Shown here: positions 10,141 to 20,801 of the stretch, piece by piece | Position numbering within the stretch: the stretch's first letter is position 1 | Layout: each line of letters opens with the position of its first letter | Assembly: GCF_003555545.1 (NCBI RefSeq) | Contig: NZ_CP032157.1 | Location: 2,422,546-2,486,545, forward strand | Reading direction: 5' to 3' | Origin: Paraflavitalea soli | Lineage (GTDB): Bacteria; Bacteroidota; Bacteroidia; Chitinophagales; Chitinophagaceae | Length of the DNA: 64,000 nucleotides | Program-made: the position numbers and the translations under genes | The notes under the pieces: generated by a model | Told to the model about the DNA's origin: nothing | Database searches by the model: none | What the model saw: only the letters and a program-made list of their open reading frames with translations

Positions 10141-11928
10141 TTAATACCCGGGCGTTTGCACCAGTTTGGGATTCTGTGCAAGCGCCGACTGCGGGATCGG
10201 GTGCATATATTGCTTCAGTTTGAATGCATGGGGATGATTCAATCCTACGGGAGTATATACCCACGTGCCGCTGTTATCAGCTTTTGTATTTTCGATCTTC
10301 ATGCCATGCAGATCAACTGTCAGTACCTGGTCGGCAATTTTCCAGCGGATGATATCCTGGAAGCGTTTGTTCTCAAAGCACAGCTCCACCCTTCTTTCCT
10401 GGCGGATGGCATCACGCATCTGGCTTTGACTCAAGGCCCCGGGCAGATCTGGCAGGTTTACACGCGCTCTCACTGCATTCATGGCAGCATATACAGAAGC
10501 ATCCGGGCCTACCGCCTCATTTTGTGCTTCAGCATATCCCAACAGCACTTCCGCATACCGGAAATAAATATAGTTGGCGCCACTCAATCCTGTAGCAGGA
10601 CGGTTCCGGGGGTTTAATTTCTTCTTGAAATAATACGCCGTATTGCTTACATCCGTGCTCGCAAAATCTATCTGATTCGGCGATGGTCTCACCTTATCAA
10701 TGCGGGTATAAACGGTATCCTGTGCCGACATCCAGTCCATTTTATAAGGAGCACCATCGTAAACGATCCATTTATAGAACCTGCGTTCACGGCCCACATA
10801 AGGATGTTGAGGATCATAGCCGGAACTGGGATCGGTGATGGGTTTACCATTCGCCATGAAGAATTGATCTACCAGTTCCTGCGTAGGGTTATAGTTACCC
10901 CAGGTGTAGTAAGAACCGAGCACATACACAGGGCCGCCATATTGTTCATAATTAGATCCCTTTACATTGGCTACATACTGCCTATCCCAGATCACTTCTG
11001 TATTATACTCATTATCCTCATACCAAAGGGTGGAATCCTCGGCAAAAAGCCCGTATGGTTTTCCCCCGCCCCAATCGTCGATGAACTTTTTAAAAGATCC
11101 TGCAGCGGTTGCCCAGCGCGTTACATCTGCATTGCCAAATCCGGCTATTTTATTAGGGTCAGCCCCTCCCACATAAGTGGCGGAATTGTAAGTGGGGCTT
11201 GCCGCCACCAACTGCAAATAAGCTTTTAACATTAAAGCAGCCCCCAGCGTAGCCCTGCCTGCATCCGGATTACCTTTGTTATATTTAACAGCCAGGTATT
11301 TGTTGTTAAGTATCGTATCCAGTGTTTTTGTTAAAAAGTCGAGCGTTTCTGCATAGGTGCTTCTTTTTACAAACAAATTGGCGGTATCTGCCCGCACCTG
11401 TGGGTCCAGAATAATAGGCACACCTCCCCAATGAAGAAAAAGAATGCTGTAGTGAAAGGCCCTGTTAAACCGGGCTTCATCGATACGTTTATTGGCCCAT
11501 GCCTCTGCATAATTGGTTTTATGCACCCTTACCTGTTGAATGAACGTATTGCATTTCCGGATGGAAGTATAAAGAGCAGGCCAGTTATACCTGCTCACAG
11601 TTTGAACGCCCGTAGCGCCACCGCCAAAAAGTGCATAGTTGGTAGAGGCAGGGTCCAGATTCCCGTCTTTATATTTCCAGGAGTTGTAATAAAAACCTGC
11701 ATCATTATCATCGGTGAAATTGTCCAGGTTTTCCGGTTGTGCATAAATATCCGGCAACTGGTCATACACATCGTTTAAAAAAATATCGGCATTGGATTCA
11801 GTAGCCCATTGTGTATTGTCGTCCAGGCTTACTTTCTGCTGGTTGTCCAGGTCTTTGTCGCAGGAATACAAACCCAGCGTGCCTGCTATTATGCAACCAT
11901 AAAGAATATATGTTTTAACTGGTCTCAT
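10141..11928 (-). CDS. SusD/RagB-family outer membrane glycan-binding lipoprotein (pair B)
   Basis: This 595-residue protein has a lipoprotein signal ending in LGLYSC (Cys 23) and the RagB/SusD helical fold with TPR-like parts. Typical marks are RFNRAFHYSILFLHWGGVPI, YFRYAEVLLGYAEAQNEA, RQERRVELCFENKRFQDIIRWK and the closing QNPKLVQTPGY. SusD proteins sit as a lid over their SusC partner on the cell surface and bind the glycan before import. The SusC gene ends 18 nt upstream, so the pair is cotranscribed. The divergent HTCS at 15523 is the likely regulator. Confidence 0.95.
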   Translation of the reverse strand: MRPVKTYILYGCIIAGTLGLYSCDKDLDNQQKVSLDDNTQWATESNADIFLNDVYDQLPDIYAQPENLDNFTDDNDAGFYYNSWKYKDGNLDPASTNYALFGGGATGVQTVSRYNWPALYTSIRKCNTFIQQVRVHKTNYAEAWANKRIDEARFNRAFHYSILFLHWGGVPIILDPQVRADTANLFVKRSTYAETLDFLTKTLDTILNNKYLAVKYNKGNPDAGRATLGAALMLKAYLQLVAASPTYNSATYVGGADPNKIAGFGNADVTRWATAAGSFKKFIDDWGGGKPYGLFAEDSTLWYEDNEYNTEVIWDRQYVANVKGSNYEQYGGPVYVLGSYYTWGNYNPTQELVDQFFMANGKPITDPSSGYDPQHPYVGRERRFYKWIVYDGAPYKMDWMSAQDTVYTRIDKVRPSPNQIDFASTDVSNTAYYFKKKLNPRNRPATGLSGANYIYFRYAEVLLGYAEAQNEAVGPDASVYAAMNAVRARVNLPDLPGALSQSQMRDAIRQERRVELCFENKRFQDIIRWKIADQVLTVDLHGMKIENTKADNSGTWVYTPVGLNHPHAFKLKQYMHPIPQSALAQNPKLVQTPGY

Positions 11929-11946
11929 CTTGTTGATTTTTAAATG

Positions 11947-14900
11947 TTAGAAAGTGGTATTAAAGCCAACCAGGAACGTTTTCTGAATAGGATAACCTTG
12001 TTCGCCGGTTGTTTCAGGGTCTGTAAATTTCAACTTCCCAAGTGTAAATACATTTTGACCGGTTACATATATCCTTAAATTTTTCATTTTAACTTTCGAA
12101 CTGATATGGGCAGGGATCGTATAACCCAATGACGCAGTTTTTAAACGTAAATACGAGCTGTTAATAAACCAGAAGTCAGAAGTTTGCCCATTGTTGTTGG
12201 TAGGCGCAGAATAGGCCCTTGGGTATTTTGAGTTCTGATTGTCTGTGGTCCACCTGTTATTGTAATACTCGTAAGAGGAATTACTATTATTGTTAAAATG
12301 AGCAACAGTCATAAAACCATACACATTAAAGCTCGACATGCCCGAACCCTGGAATAACATAGAAAGATCAAACCCTTTCCAGGCTGCACTTACATTAATA
12401 CCGTAAATGATAGCCGGTGTTTGAGGCTTGGCGATGACTGTTTCATCATAAGAATCGATCTTCCCGTCGGGAGTCCCATTGGGGCCTCCCAGATCGGCAT
12501 ACCTGATATCTCCCGGACGCAGGGTACCGAACTGAGTGATGTTATATCCATCCGTGGCATCAATGACTCCATCACTGTTTTTGTCGTCCGCAGTACTGAA
12601 CAAGCCAAGAGATTTATAGCCAAACACAGTATTAAATTGACGGCCTGTTCTGCTGCGCCTTGGATCGTTCTTCGTTACTGGCGATTCATACAACTGTACC
12701 ACCTTGTTTCGTGCATACGTAAAGTTTCCGTCAACGGATACCACCAGGCCATTGTTGAACTTCTTACTGGTTCCCAGGGATAATTCAATGCCACGGTTGT
12801 CCATAATACCTGCATTTTCCTGGGCAAGCTGCAGGCCATATTCCTGTGGCACCACGATATTGGGAGACAACAACATGCCTGTTCTTCTTTCATAGAAATA
12901 ATCGGCTTCCAGTCTTAAAAGGCCTCCCCAAAGATTTGCCTCAACAGCTACATCTGTTTTTTTGCTTATTTCCCAGGTAATATTGGGGTTATTTTCTATC
13001 GACACGTAGGAGCCTTGTACCAGCGCGCCATCCCCAAAAGCATACGCATTTCCCCTAAGCGGGTAGCTGCTCAGGAATTGGAAACCTGTACTGGTAAGAT
13101 TGCCGGATTTGCCCCATGATCCCCTGATCTTAAGAAAATCAATAAAGGTGGCCGACCTGAGAAAATCCTCATTGGAAAGTATCCAGCCCACAGAAAATGC
13201 TGGAAGGTAAACCCATCTTTTGCCGGGCGCAAAATAGTAATGGCCGTCATACCTGCCCGAAGCTTCAAGTAGGTAACGCCTGTCATAAGCATAGCTTGCC
13301 CGGTACACATAACCAACCTGGCTGCCCGTACCGGATCCGCCGGCTATATCAAAGTCGTTTTTATTAGAGCTACCCAATGACAATTCATCGATATTCACCG
13401 CGTAATTGTTTATTCTTGCCCTGAAATCATTCTGTTTATTATTTCTCTTTTCTGCTACTACTAAACCCGTAATATCATGTTTGCCAAACGTATTGTGGTA
13501 ATTCAGGTAACCCTGCCAGGTAATCGTATTGTTTTGCCAATATTGCTGGTTCAACCACCCATATGTGGTGGCGCTGGTTTCCTGGGTGGAATAAGCAGGT
13601 GTATAAACATAATTAGGAGCAGTACCGCTTTGCGTCCAGTAAATAAATGGCCGGTGCCATTGCTTCTGGGTAAAATAATAAGGATCATAACTAAACGCCC
13701 CTTTTATACTAAGCCCTCTTATAAAGGGAAGCTTTTGTTCCAGGGAAACCGTGCTCAGTAAATTGTTGGTATTTTGACGAAAATATCCTTCAGAGTTAAT
13801 TACGCCGATCGGGGCATTGCCTGAACTCTCACCCCATAAGCCATTGCTAAACCGTAGCGGAGCTACAGGAATAAACTTATAAACGCCCCTGAACAACTGG
13901 CCGGTACCGCCATCCACATCCGTGGTTTTTTGTATGGCCCCATTTAAAGTAACAGCGGCTGTGGTGGTGGGCGTTATATTAATATCCAGGTTCACACTAT
14001 AATTGTATCGCTCATAGCCCGACCGGTCAAACATGCCATTCTGTTTAAAGTAACCGAGGCCGGCATAATACTTGATGGTGGAGGAACCGCCACGAACCGA
14101 GAAATTACTCTGGTAAATGGGCGAATGCTTTTTTACCACATCATTCAAAGCGTCTGATACGGGATACAGGTCCGGATCTTTGGCATGGTTGGAAAGATAG
14201 GAGTCGATATAGGCCTGGCTATAGGTCGGGTTGGTGCCGGTTGGATTTTCTGTTACATAGGCTTCCAGTTTCAGCTTCATATAATCTACCGCACTGAGCA
14301 TTTTGGGCAAATAAGTAGGCTGCTGATCACCAATATACCCTCCCAAACTTAAAACAGGCGCCCCCGTTACACCTCGCTTGGTGGTAATAAGTACAACACC
14401 ATTGGCGCCGCCCAGTCCATAGGCCGCCACCGCGGCGGCATCTTTTAAAACAGATACACTTTCAATATTATTGGGATCTACTTCATTGATATTATTCCGG
14501 ATCACACCGTCCACCACGATCAGGGGAGTAGTATTATAAGTAACCCCATTGACCGTTGTACCCGTAGTCGCAATGCCCCGCACGTAGATGGTAGCATTAT
14601 CCGCACCCGGTCGGCCACCATTGGCACGTGTGATTATACCCGTAGCCCGGCCTGCCAGCGAATTCGAAATATTGGCAGCTGGCACCGCAGCCAGTTGCTC
14701 CCCTTTTACCCGGGCTACAGAGGCGGTGGAAAGTTGCTTTTTTTGCGTACCATAACCTATCACAATCACGTCTTCCAATGAATTGATCCCCGGGCTCAAC
14801 GATATGATCATATCAGATGCCCCGGCATTCACGGCAACCTCTTTCAACTGGAAACCAACATAGGAAATAACCAGCACAGCTGCTCTTTCCTGCACAGTAA

Positions 14901-15111
14901 TGCTAAAACTTCCGTCTGCAGCAGTAGTGGTCGCATTGGACCGCCCCTTTTGGGTAACGGAGGCACCCGGGAGCCCATTACCCTTGTCATCCAGCACTTT
15001 ACCACTCACCGTAAAAGCAATATTGCCGGTACCGTTCGCAAAAGAGCTTGCCTGGTACATTATAAAAGCAAGAAAAAACCATATTTTAATATGGCAATCA
15101 ATTCGTTTCAT
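11947..15111 (-). CDS. SusC/RagA-family TonB-dependent outer membrane transporter (pair B)
   Basis: This 1054-residue protein has a signal peptide (residues 1-26), a carboxypeptidase regulatory-like beta domain at about 33-112 (VSGKVLDDKGNGLPGASV), a plug domain near 120-240 (VIVIGYGTQKK, VDGVIRNNINEVDPNNIESV, SVLKDAAAVAAYG, GVVLITTKRG) and a 22-strand barrel ending in an aromatic residue (VGFNTTF). It imports oligosaccharides using TonB energy. The SusD partner follows after 18 nt, and a HTCS is divergent upstream. The spacer contains repeat elements that fit a HTCS site (15328-15363). Confidence 0.96.
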   Translation of the reverse strand: MKRIDCHIKIWFFLAFIMYQASSFANGTGNIAFTVSGKVLDDKGNGLPGASVTQKGRSNATTTAADGSFSITVQERAAVLVISYVGFQLKEVAVNAGASDMIISLSPGINSLEDVIVIGYGTQKKQLSTASVARVKGEQLAAVPAANISNSLAGRATGIITRANGGRPGADNATIYVRGIATTGTTVNGVTYNTTPLIVVDGVIRNNINEVDPNNIESVSVLKDAAAVAAYGLGGANGVVLITTKRGVTGAPVLSLGGYIGDQQPTYLPKMLSAVDYMKLKLEAYVTENPTGTNPTYSQAYIDSYLSNHAKDPDLYPVSDALNDVVKKHSPIYQSNFSVRGGSSTIKYYAGLGYFKQNGMFDRSGYERYNYSVNLDINITPTTTAAVTLNGAIQKTTDVDGGTGQLFRGVYKFIPVAPLRFSNGLWGESSGNAPIGVINSEGYFRQNTNNLLSTVSLEQKLPFIRGLSIKGAFSYDPYYFTQKQWHRPFIYWTQSGTAPNYVYTPAYSTQETSATTYGWLNQQYWQNNTITWQGYLNYHNTFGKHDITGLVVAEKRNNKQNDFRARINNYAVNIDELSLGSSNKNDFDIAGGSGTGSQVGYVYRASYAYDRRYLLEASGRYDGHYYFAPGKRWVYLPAFSVGWILSNEDFLRSATFIDFLKIRGSWGKSGNLTSTGFQFLSSYPLRGNAYAFGDGALVQGSYVSIENNPNITWEISKKTDVAVEANLWGGLLRLEADYFYERRTGMLLSPNIVVPQEYGLQLAQENAGIMDNRGIELSLGTSKKFNNGLVVSVDGNFTYARNKVVQLYESPVTKNDPRRSRTGRQFNTVFGYKSLGLFSTADDKNSDGVIDATDGYNITQFGTLRPGDIRYADLGGPNGTPDGKIDSYDETVIAKPQTPAIIYGINVSAAWKGFDLSMLFQGSGMSSFNVYGFMTVAHFNNNSNSSYEYYNNRWTTDNQNSKYPRAYSAPTNNNGQTSDFWFINSSYLRLKTASLGYTIPAHISSKVKMKNLRIYVTGQNVFTLGKLKFTDPETTGEQGYPIQKTFLVGFNTTF

Positions 15112-15522
15112 ACAATTAGCGATTTTTTGGTTAGATAATGAAAGGTCCTCACCAGGTACGGAAACTGTAACTGATTGTGCAGATGCGCCTTATAGTAGCA
15201 GCGCTGAAATAAATAGTGGAGTACAAATGTGGAGGGGAAGCCGGGGATACGCCCGGGCTGGTAAATTTGTTCATAATGGCAGCAGTTTAGTGAATACAAT
15301 TGTTCAATCCGGTTGAACAGTGTAATGCAATCAGTTAGAAATTGTAATTCAATCGATTAGAAAATGAGCGGCCAGGAATGATCAACCCTGGCACCTGTAT
15401 AAAATTCGACGAATTCACAATAGATGGATGGGACATTTGTCGTATATCATGTCAATAATGTTCGGATTTATTGTAGATTTTACAATTAATTGCAAATTGT
15501 ACATAACTGCTACCCTTTATAT
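15112..15522. promoter_or_regulatory. divergent SusC/HTCS control region
   Basis: This 411-nt region lies between the divergent starts of SusC (15111) and HTCS (15523). I see no gene in it. It contains a perfect 7-bp inverted repeat TGTTCAA-TCCGG-TTGAACA (15301-15319), a direct repeat with 22-nt period (15328-15363) and a GACATTTGTC palindrome-like site (15432-15441). It must contain promoters for both genes; I could not fix a -7/-33 pair with confidence. Confidence 0.6.
15328..15363 (+). promoter_or_regulatory. direct repeat, candidate HTCS/AraC-type binding site
   Basis: CAATCAGTTAGAAA (15328-15341) and CAATCGATTAGAAA (15350-15363) match at 12 of 14 positions with a start-to-start distance of 22 nt, about two helical turns. 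AraC-type DNA-binding domains bind such direct repeats. The site lies between the divergent SusC and HTCS genes. Confidence 0.5.
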
Positions 15523-18500
15523 ATGCCTGCCATAAAATATATAGCCTTACTGCTCCTTTCCTTGATTGCCGTAGCCGGGTATAGCCAGCCAAAGCATATC
15601 AATTTCACCTCCATTACGGTCAGGGACGGGTTATTATCAAATTCTATTTTTGCTATAGCCAAAGACAGCCATGGCCTGATGTGGTTTGCCACCACCGATG
15701 GGTTGAATAAGTATGACGGCACCAATTTTACCGTCTACCGGAATATTCCGGACGATAGCACCAGCCTGCGGGCCAATGAAATATTGGCTTTACACGAAGA
15801 CAAGGCGGGCAATTTATGGATAGGCACCGGCGGAGGTGGTATGAGCCTGTATAACAGGCAAAAAAATACCTTCGGGCATATTACTTTCAATAACACAGGA
15901 TTAACCGCCAATGCTGTTATCAAAAGCATTTGCAGTGATTACAGGGGTAAGCTATGGATAGCCCCCTACGCCAGCTTATATGTAATGGATACCGCATCCA
16001 GGTCAGTTTCAGAGGTCTTTCTGCCGGATGCCAACGGCAATCCGGTCAAAACCGTCGTCGAATGTATTTTTGAGGACAGCAAACACAGGATATGGATTGG
16101 CACCTATGATGGCCTTTTCCGTTATACGATTGCCACCAATTCGTTCAGGCGTTTTTCATACCAGGAAGGTGATTCATCCAGCTTGGGCCATAACCACGTA
16201 CGTACCATAGCTGAAGATAGATCAGGGACCATCTGGGCAGGAACCCTCAATGGCCTGAGCAAGTTGCTGCCCGATGAACAACACTTCATCACCTACAGGC
16301 ATATAGCCGGTAACGAAGCATCATTGAGCGACAATGCAGTGAATTGTATAATGGCGGATAATGAGGGCCTTTTATGGGTGGGAACCAGGAACGGCGTGAA
16401 TGCCATGCATATCGCCACCGGGAAAATGTCAACTTATAAAACCGAAGATGGAAATATTTTTAGTTTGACCGGCAAGGCCATCAGTTGTGCCTGGTTCGAT
16501 GCAGCAGGTATTTACTGGTTCGGCACTTTCATGCGCGGTATCAATAAATATGATAAGAATATCAACCTGTTTGGCCTGAAACTCACCAGTACGTTCAAAA
16601 AGAACGGTGGGCCGCCCCTTATAGTAACCAGTTTTGCGGAGAACCCGCCCGGAAATGTGTATGTGGCGACCTATGATGGTGGATTGTACGAATTCAACTA
16701 CAGGACCGGCGAGGTCCGGCAAACAGCCATCCGGCTGAATGGAAAACCAGTGCAGCCCCTCACCATCATGGCCGTACATATGGCAAGCGCAAACAGGCTA
16801 TATATCGGTACTTATGGAAAGGGGGTGATCGTGTTGAATACCATAACCGGCGAAACCGCACAAATAACGACAGGAAGTGCACCCGGCGCCCCCTACAACA
16901 ATGATATTTACTGTTTTGGCGAAGACAGTAAAGGCAATACCTGGGTAGGCACCAATGGCGCGGGTATACATGTTATACGTGACAATAAAGTGGTGGTCAC
17001 CTACAGCCCGGCTCCCTCCGGCCCCCATGAACGCCTTTTGCCCATCAACGGCTATATAAGGGCTATCGTGGAAGATCCGGACAAAAATATCTGGATAGGC
17101 ACACATGGCGGCGGACTGGCCGTATACCAGCCCACTGGTGATACCTGGACCATCTATAACCAAAGTAACAGCCAGCTCCCCAGCAACAAAATACAATCGC
17201 TGCTGTGCGACAGTCACGGAATGATGTGGGTAGGTACGGATGGCGGAGGACTATCCCTGTACTACAAACAAAAAAAACAATTCACCCGCTTCACCGAAAA
17301 AGATGGATTGCAAAACACCACCATCTACCAGATCGTCGAAGACCTGCAAGGACAGCTATGGCTCAGCACCAATACCGGCATCAGCAGCATGGATCCCGCT
17401 TCGCATAAGTTCAGGAATTTTACCAGTTACAATGGTGTGCAGAACAGCAACTTTTTCCATGGATCGGGCATACGCTTGTCCGGTGGAGAAATAATGTTTG
17501 GAGGACTTGAGGGGATCAATTATTTCAACCCGGCCCAACTGACCATCAACCGCAATGTACCGGAGGTATTACTGACCGACCTCCGTATCTCCAACAAATC
17601 CGTGACGGCCGGTGAGGACGCTCCCATCCAGGAACATGTGTCGATCGCGAAAAGTATTCACCTCGCTTACAAGCAAAACTTTGCCCTGAGCTTTGTGGCG
17701 CTGAACTATACCATTCCCAAACAGAACAGTTACGCCTACAGGCTGGAAGGGTTCGACAAGGACTGGAACTATACAGGCGCAAACAATACCGCCTCTTATA
17801 CCAACCTCGACCCCGGCGAATACACGTTCCGGGTGAAGGCCAGCAACAACGATGGCGTGTGGAGCGCAAAGGATACAACGATCAGGATCTATGTGCAGCC
17901 ACCCTGGTGGCGCACCACCTGGGCTTACCTGTTGTACCTGGTACTGATCGTCAGCCTGGCATTGTACAGCCACTATCGCGTAATGGCTGCAATTCGAAAA
18001 AAACTGGCAATGGAACAGGAACAGCAACAGGTCAAACGCCTGCAGGAACTGGATCGCCTGAAGCTGAAGTTCCTCACCAACCTGAGCCATGATTTCAGGA
18101 CCCCCATTGCCCTGATCGCCGGTCCCATAGAACAATTAATTGATGCAGAAAAAACCAATACGAAACTCGACAAACTTCATATCATCAGGCGAAATGCCAA
18201 AAGGCTGCTCAACCTGGTGAACCAGTTGCTTGATTTCAGGAAGCTCGAAGAGCAGGAACTCACCGTGCAGCTTTCAAAAGGAGAGTTCGTTTCTTTTGTT
18301 AAAGAGGTGTCCGAATCTTTCAGGGACCTCTCGGAAAGAAAACATATTAATTTTTCTTTCAGCAGCACGGTACAGCACCTCGTAGCCCTTTTTGACCCCG
18401 ACAAAATAGAGCGCATATTATTCAATTTATTGTCCAATGCTTTTAAGTTTACCCTCGAAGGCGGTCATATCAGCGTAGTGCTGGAAGATTCACCGGAGCG

Positions 18501-19644
18501 GAGTGATGACAAACACGAATGGGTAACCCTCAAAGTGATGGATTCCGGCATCGGCATCCCGAAAGAAACGCTTGACAGGATATATGATCGGTTTTTTCAA
18601 AATGACGCTTCTGCCGCCATTCTTAATTATGGTACAGGAATTGGCCTGTCGATAACAAAAGAATTTGTGAACATGCACGGCGGCACCATTCAGGTGGAAA
18701 GCGAGCCGGATAATGGAACCACTTTTACCATTCACCTTCCCCTTGTCAGGGCCACAGAAATGGCTGTTGCCATACCACCATCGCCTCCGGCAGTGGAGAA
18801 ACCCGTATCCTCCAAAAAATTGGGTGTGTCAGCCCATAAGAAAGTATTGCCCATCATCCTGCTGGTAGAGGACAATGAAGATTTCAGGTTTTATTTAAAA
18901 GACAACCTTAGTGACAGCTATATGGTGATTGAGGCCGTAAACGGAAAGGAAGGTTGGCAGAAAGCCCTGGCACATCATCCCCAACTGATCATAAGTGATA
19001 TCAGCATGCCTGAAGTGAACGGGATTGATATGATCAATAAATTAAAATCCGATAAAAGGACCAGTCATATCCCCGTCATATTACTCACGGCGCTGAACGA
19101 TCAGCAGCAACAGATCAAGGGACTCGCTGCCGGGGCCAATGACTATATCACGAAACCGTTTGATTTTGAAGTGCTCAATGCCAAAATAAAGAGCCTCCTC
19201 GAATTGAACAGTGCTATGAAAAGTACGTATGTCAAACAAATAACCCTTACAGGGCCCGATGTCAGGATCCATTCGTCCGACGCCATGCTGCTGCAGGAAA
19301 TAGTACTCTACCTTGAACAGAACATCGAGAACCCGCAGCTTTCTGTGGAAGGATTAAGCAAGCAGTTTGGCATGAGCAGGAGTACCTTGTATACCAAATT
19401 GCTGCAGATCGCAGGCCAGACGCCCGTAGAATATATTCGTTCTTTCCGGCTGGAGAAGGCGACCGTATTGATGGAGAAAAGCAATATGACCATTGCAGAG
19501 ATCGCCTACCAGGTAGGTTTTACAACGCCCAATTATTTTGCGCGGTCATTCAAACAAAAATTTGGCATGCTGCCCTCTGAATACATTGCCAGCCTGAGAA
19601 ATGGACATACGGGTGACTCTTTATCTTCACAAACAACTAATTGA
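15523..19644 (+). CDS. hybrid two-component system (HTCS) sensor-regulator 1
   Basis: This 1373-residue one-protein signalling system has a signal peptide (MPAIKYIALLLLSLIAVAGYSQ), two seven-bladed propellers made of Reg_prop repeats (LWIGTxxGGL pattern) to about residue 700, a Y_Y_Y domain (~719-795), a membrane helix (~798-817), a HisKA domain with H856 (LTNLSHDFRTP), a HATPase (~950-1075, GTGIGLSITKEF), a receiver with phospho-acceptor D1159 (IISDISMPE) and an AraC-type HTH (~1257-1365). All key residues are present. The sensor faces the periplasm and binds oligosaccharides; the HTH activates the local glycan genes. A TTG at 15490 would add 11 residues but ATG at 15523 gives a clean signal peptide. 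Divergent from the SusC/SusD pair at 10141-15111. Confidence 0.96.
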   Translation: MPAIKYIALLLLSLIAVAGYSQPKHINFTSITVRDGLLSNSIFAIAKDSHGLMWFATTDGLNKYDGTNFTVYRNIPDDSTSLRANEILALHEDKAGNLWIGTGGGGMSLYNRQKNTFGHITFNNTGLTANAVIKSICSDYRGKLWIAPYASLYVMDTASRSVSEVFLPDANGNPVKTVVECIFEDSKHRIWIGTYDGLFRYTIATNSFRRFSYQEGDSSSLGHNHVRTIAEDRSGTIWAGTLNGLSKLLPDEQHFITYRHIAGNEASLSDNAVNCIMADNEGLLWVGTRNGVNAMHIATGKMSTYKTEDGNIFSLTGKAISCAWFDAAGIYWFGTFMRGINKYDKNINLFGLKLTSTFKKNGGPPLIVTSFAENPPGNVYVATYDGGLYEFNYRTGEVRQTAIRLNGKPVQPLTIMAVHMASANRLYIGTYGKGVIVLNTITGETAQITTGSAPGAPYNNDIYCFGEDSKGNTWVGTNGAGIHVIRDNKVVVTYSPAPSGPHERLLPINGYIRAIVEDPDKNIWIGTHGGGLAVYQPTGDTWTIYNQSNSQLPSNKIQSLLCDSHGMMWVGTDGGGLSLYYKQKKQFTRFTEKDGLQNTTIYQIVEDLQGQLWLSTNTGISSMDPASHKFRNFTSYNGVQNSNFFHGSGIRLSGGEIMFGGLEGINYFNPAQLTINRNVPEVLLTDLRISNKSVTAGEDAPIQEHVSIAKSIHLAYKQNFALSFVALNYTIPKQNSYAYRLEGFDKDWNYTGANNTASYTNLDPGEYTFRVKASNNDGVWSAKDTTIRIYVQPPWWRTTWAYLLYLVLIVSLALYSHYRVMAAIRKKLAMEQEQQQVKRLQELDRLKLKFLTNLSHDFRTPIALIAGPIEQLIDAEKTNTKLDKLHIIRRNAKRLLNLVNQLLDFRKLEEQELTVQLSKGEFVSFVKEVSESFRDLSERKHINFSFSSTVQHLVALFDPDKIERILFNLLSNAFKFTLEGGHISVVLEDSPERSDDKHEWVTLKVMDSGIGIPKETLDRIYDRFFQNDASAAILNYGTGIGLSITKEFVNMHGGTIQVESEPDNGTTFTIHLPLVRATEMAVAIPPSPPAVEKPVSSKKLGVSAHKKVLPIILLVEDNEDFRFYLKDNLSDSYMVIEAVNGKEGWQKALAHHPQLIISDISMPEVNGIDMINKLKSDKRTSHIPVILLTALNDQQQQIKGLAAGANDYITKPFDFEVLNAKIKSLLELNSAMKSTYVKQITLTGPDVRIHSSDAMLLQEIVLYLEQNIENPQLSVEGLSKQFGMSRSTLYTKLLQIAGQTPVEYIRSFRLEKATVLMEKSNMTIAEIAYQVGFTTPNYFARSFKQKFGMLPSEYIASLRNGHTGDSLSSQTTN

Positions 19645-19695
19645 GAAAACATGAGCAGCCGCTATCTTACACATAACATCCTTATAGTATGCCTT

Positions 19696-20801
<1,106 letters not shown>

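Noticed and set aside
15490-15522. TTG start giving 11 more residues to HTCS 1
   Set aside because: ATG at 15523 starts a normal signal peptide; the extra residues contain polar and Cys residues that do not suit an n-region.
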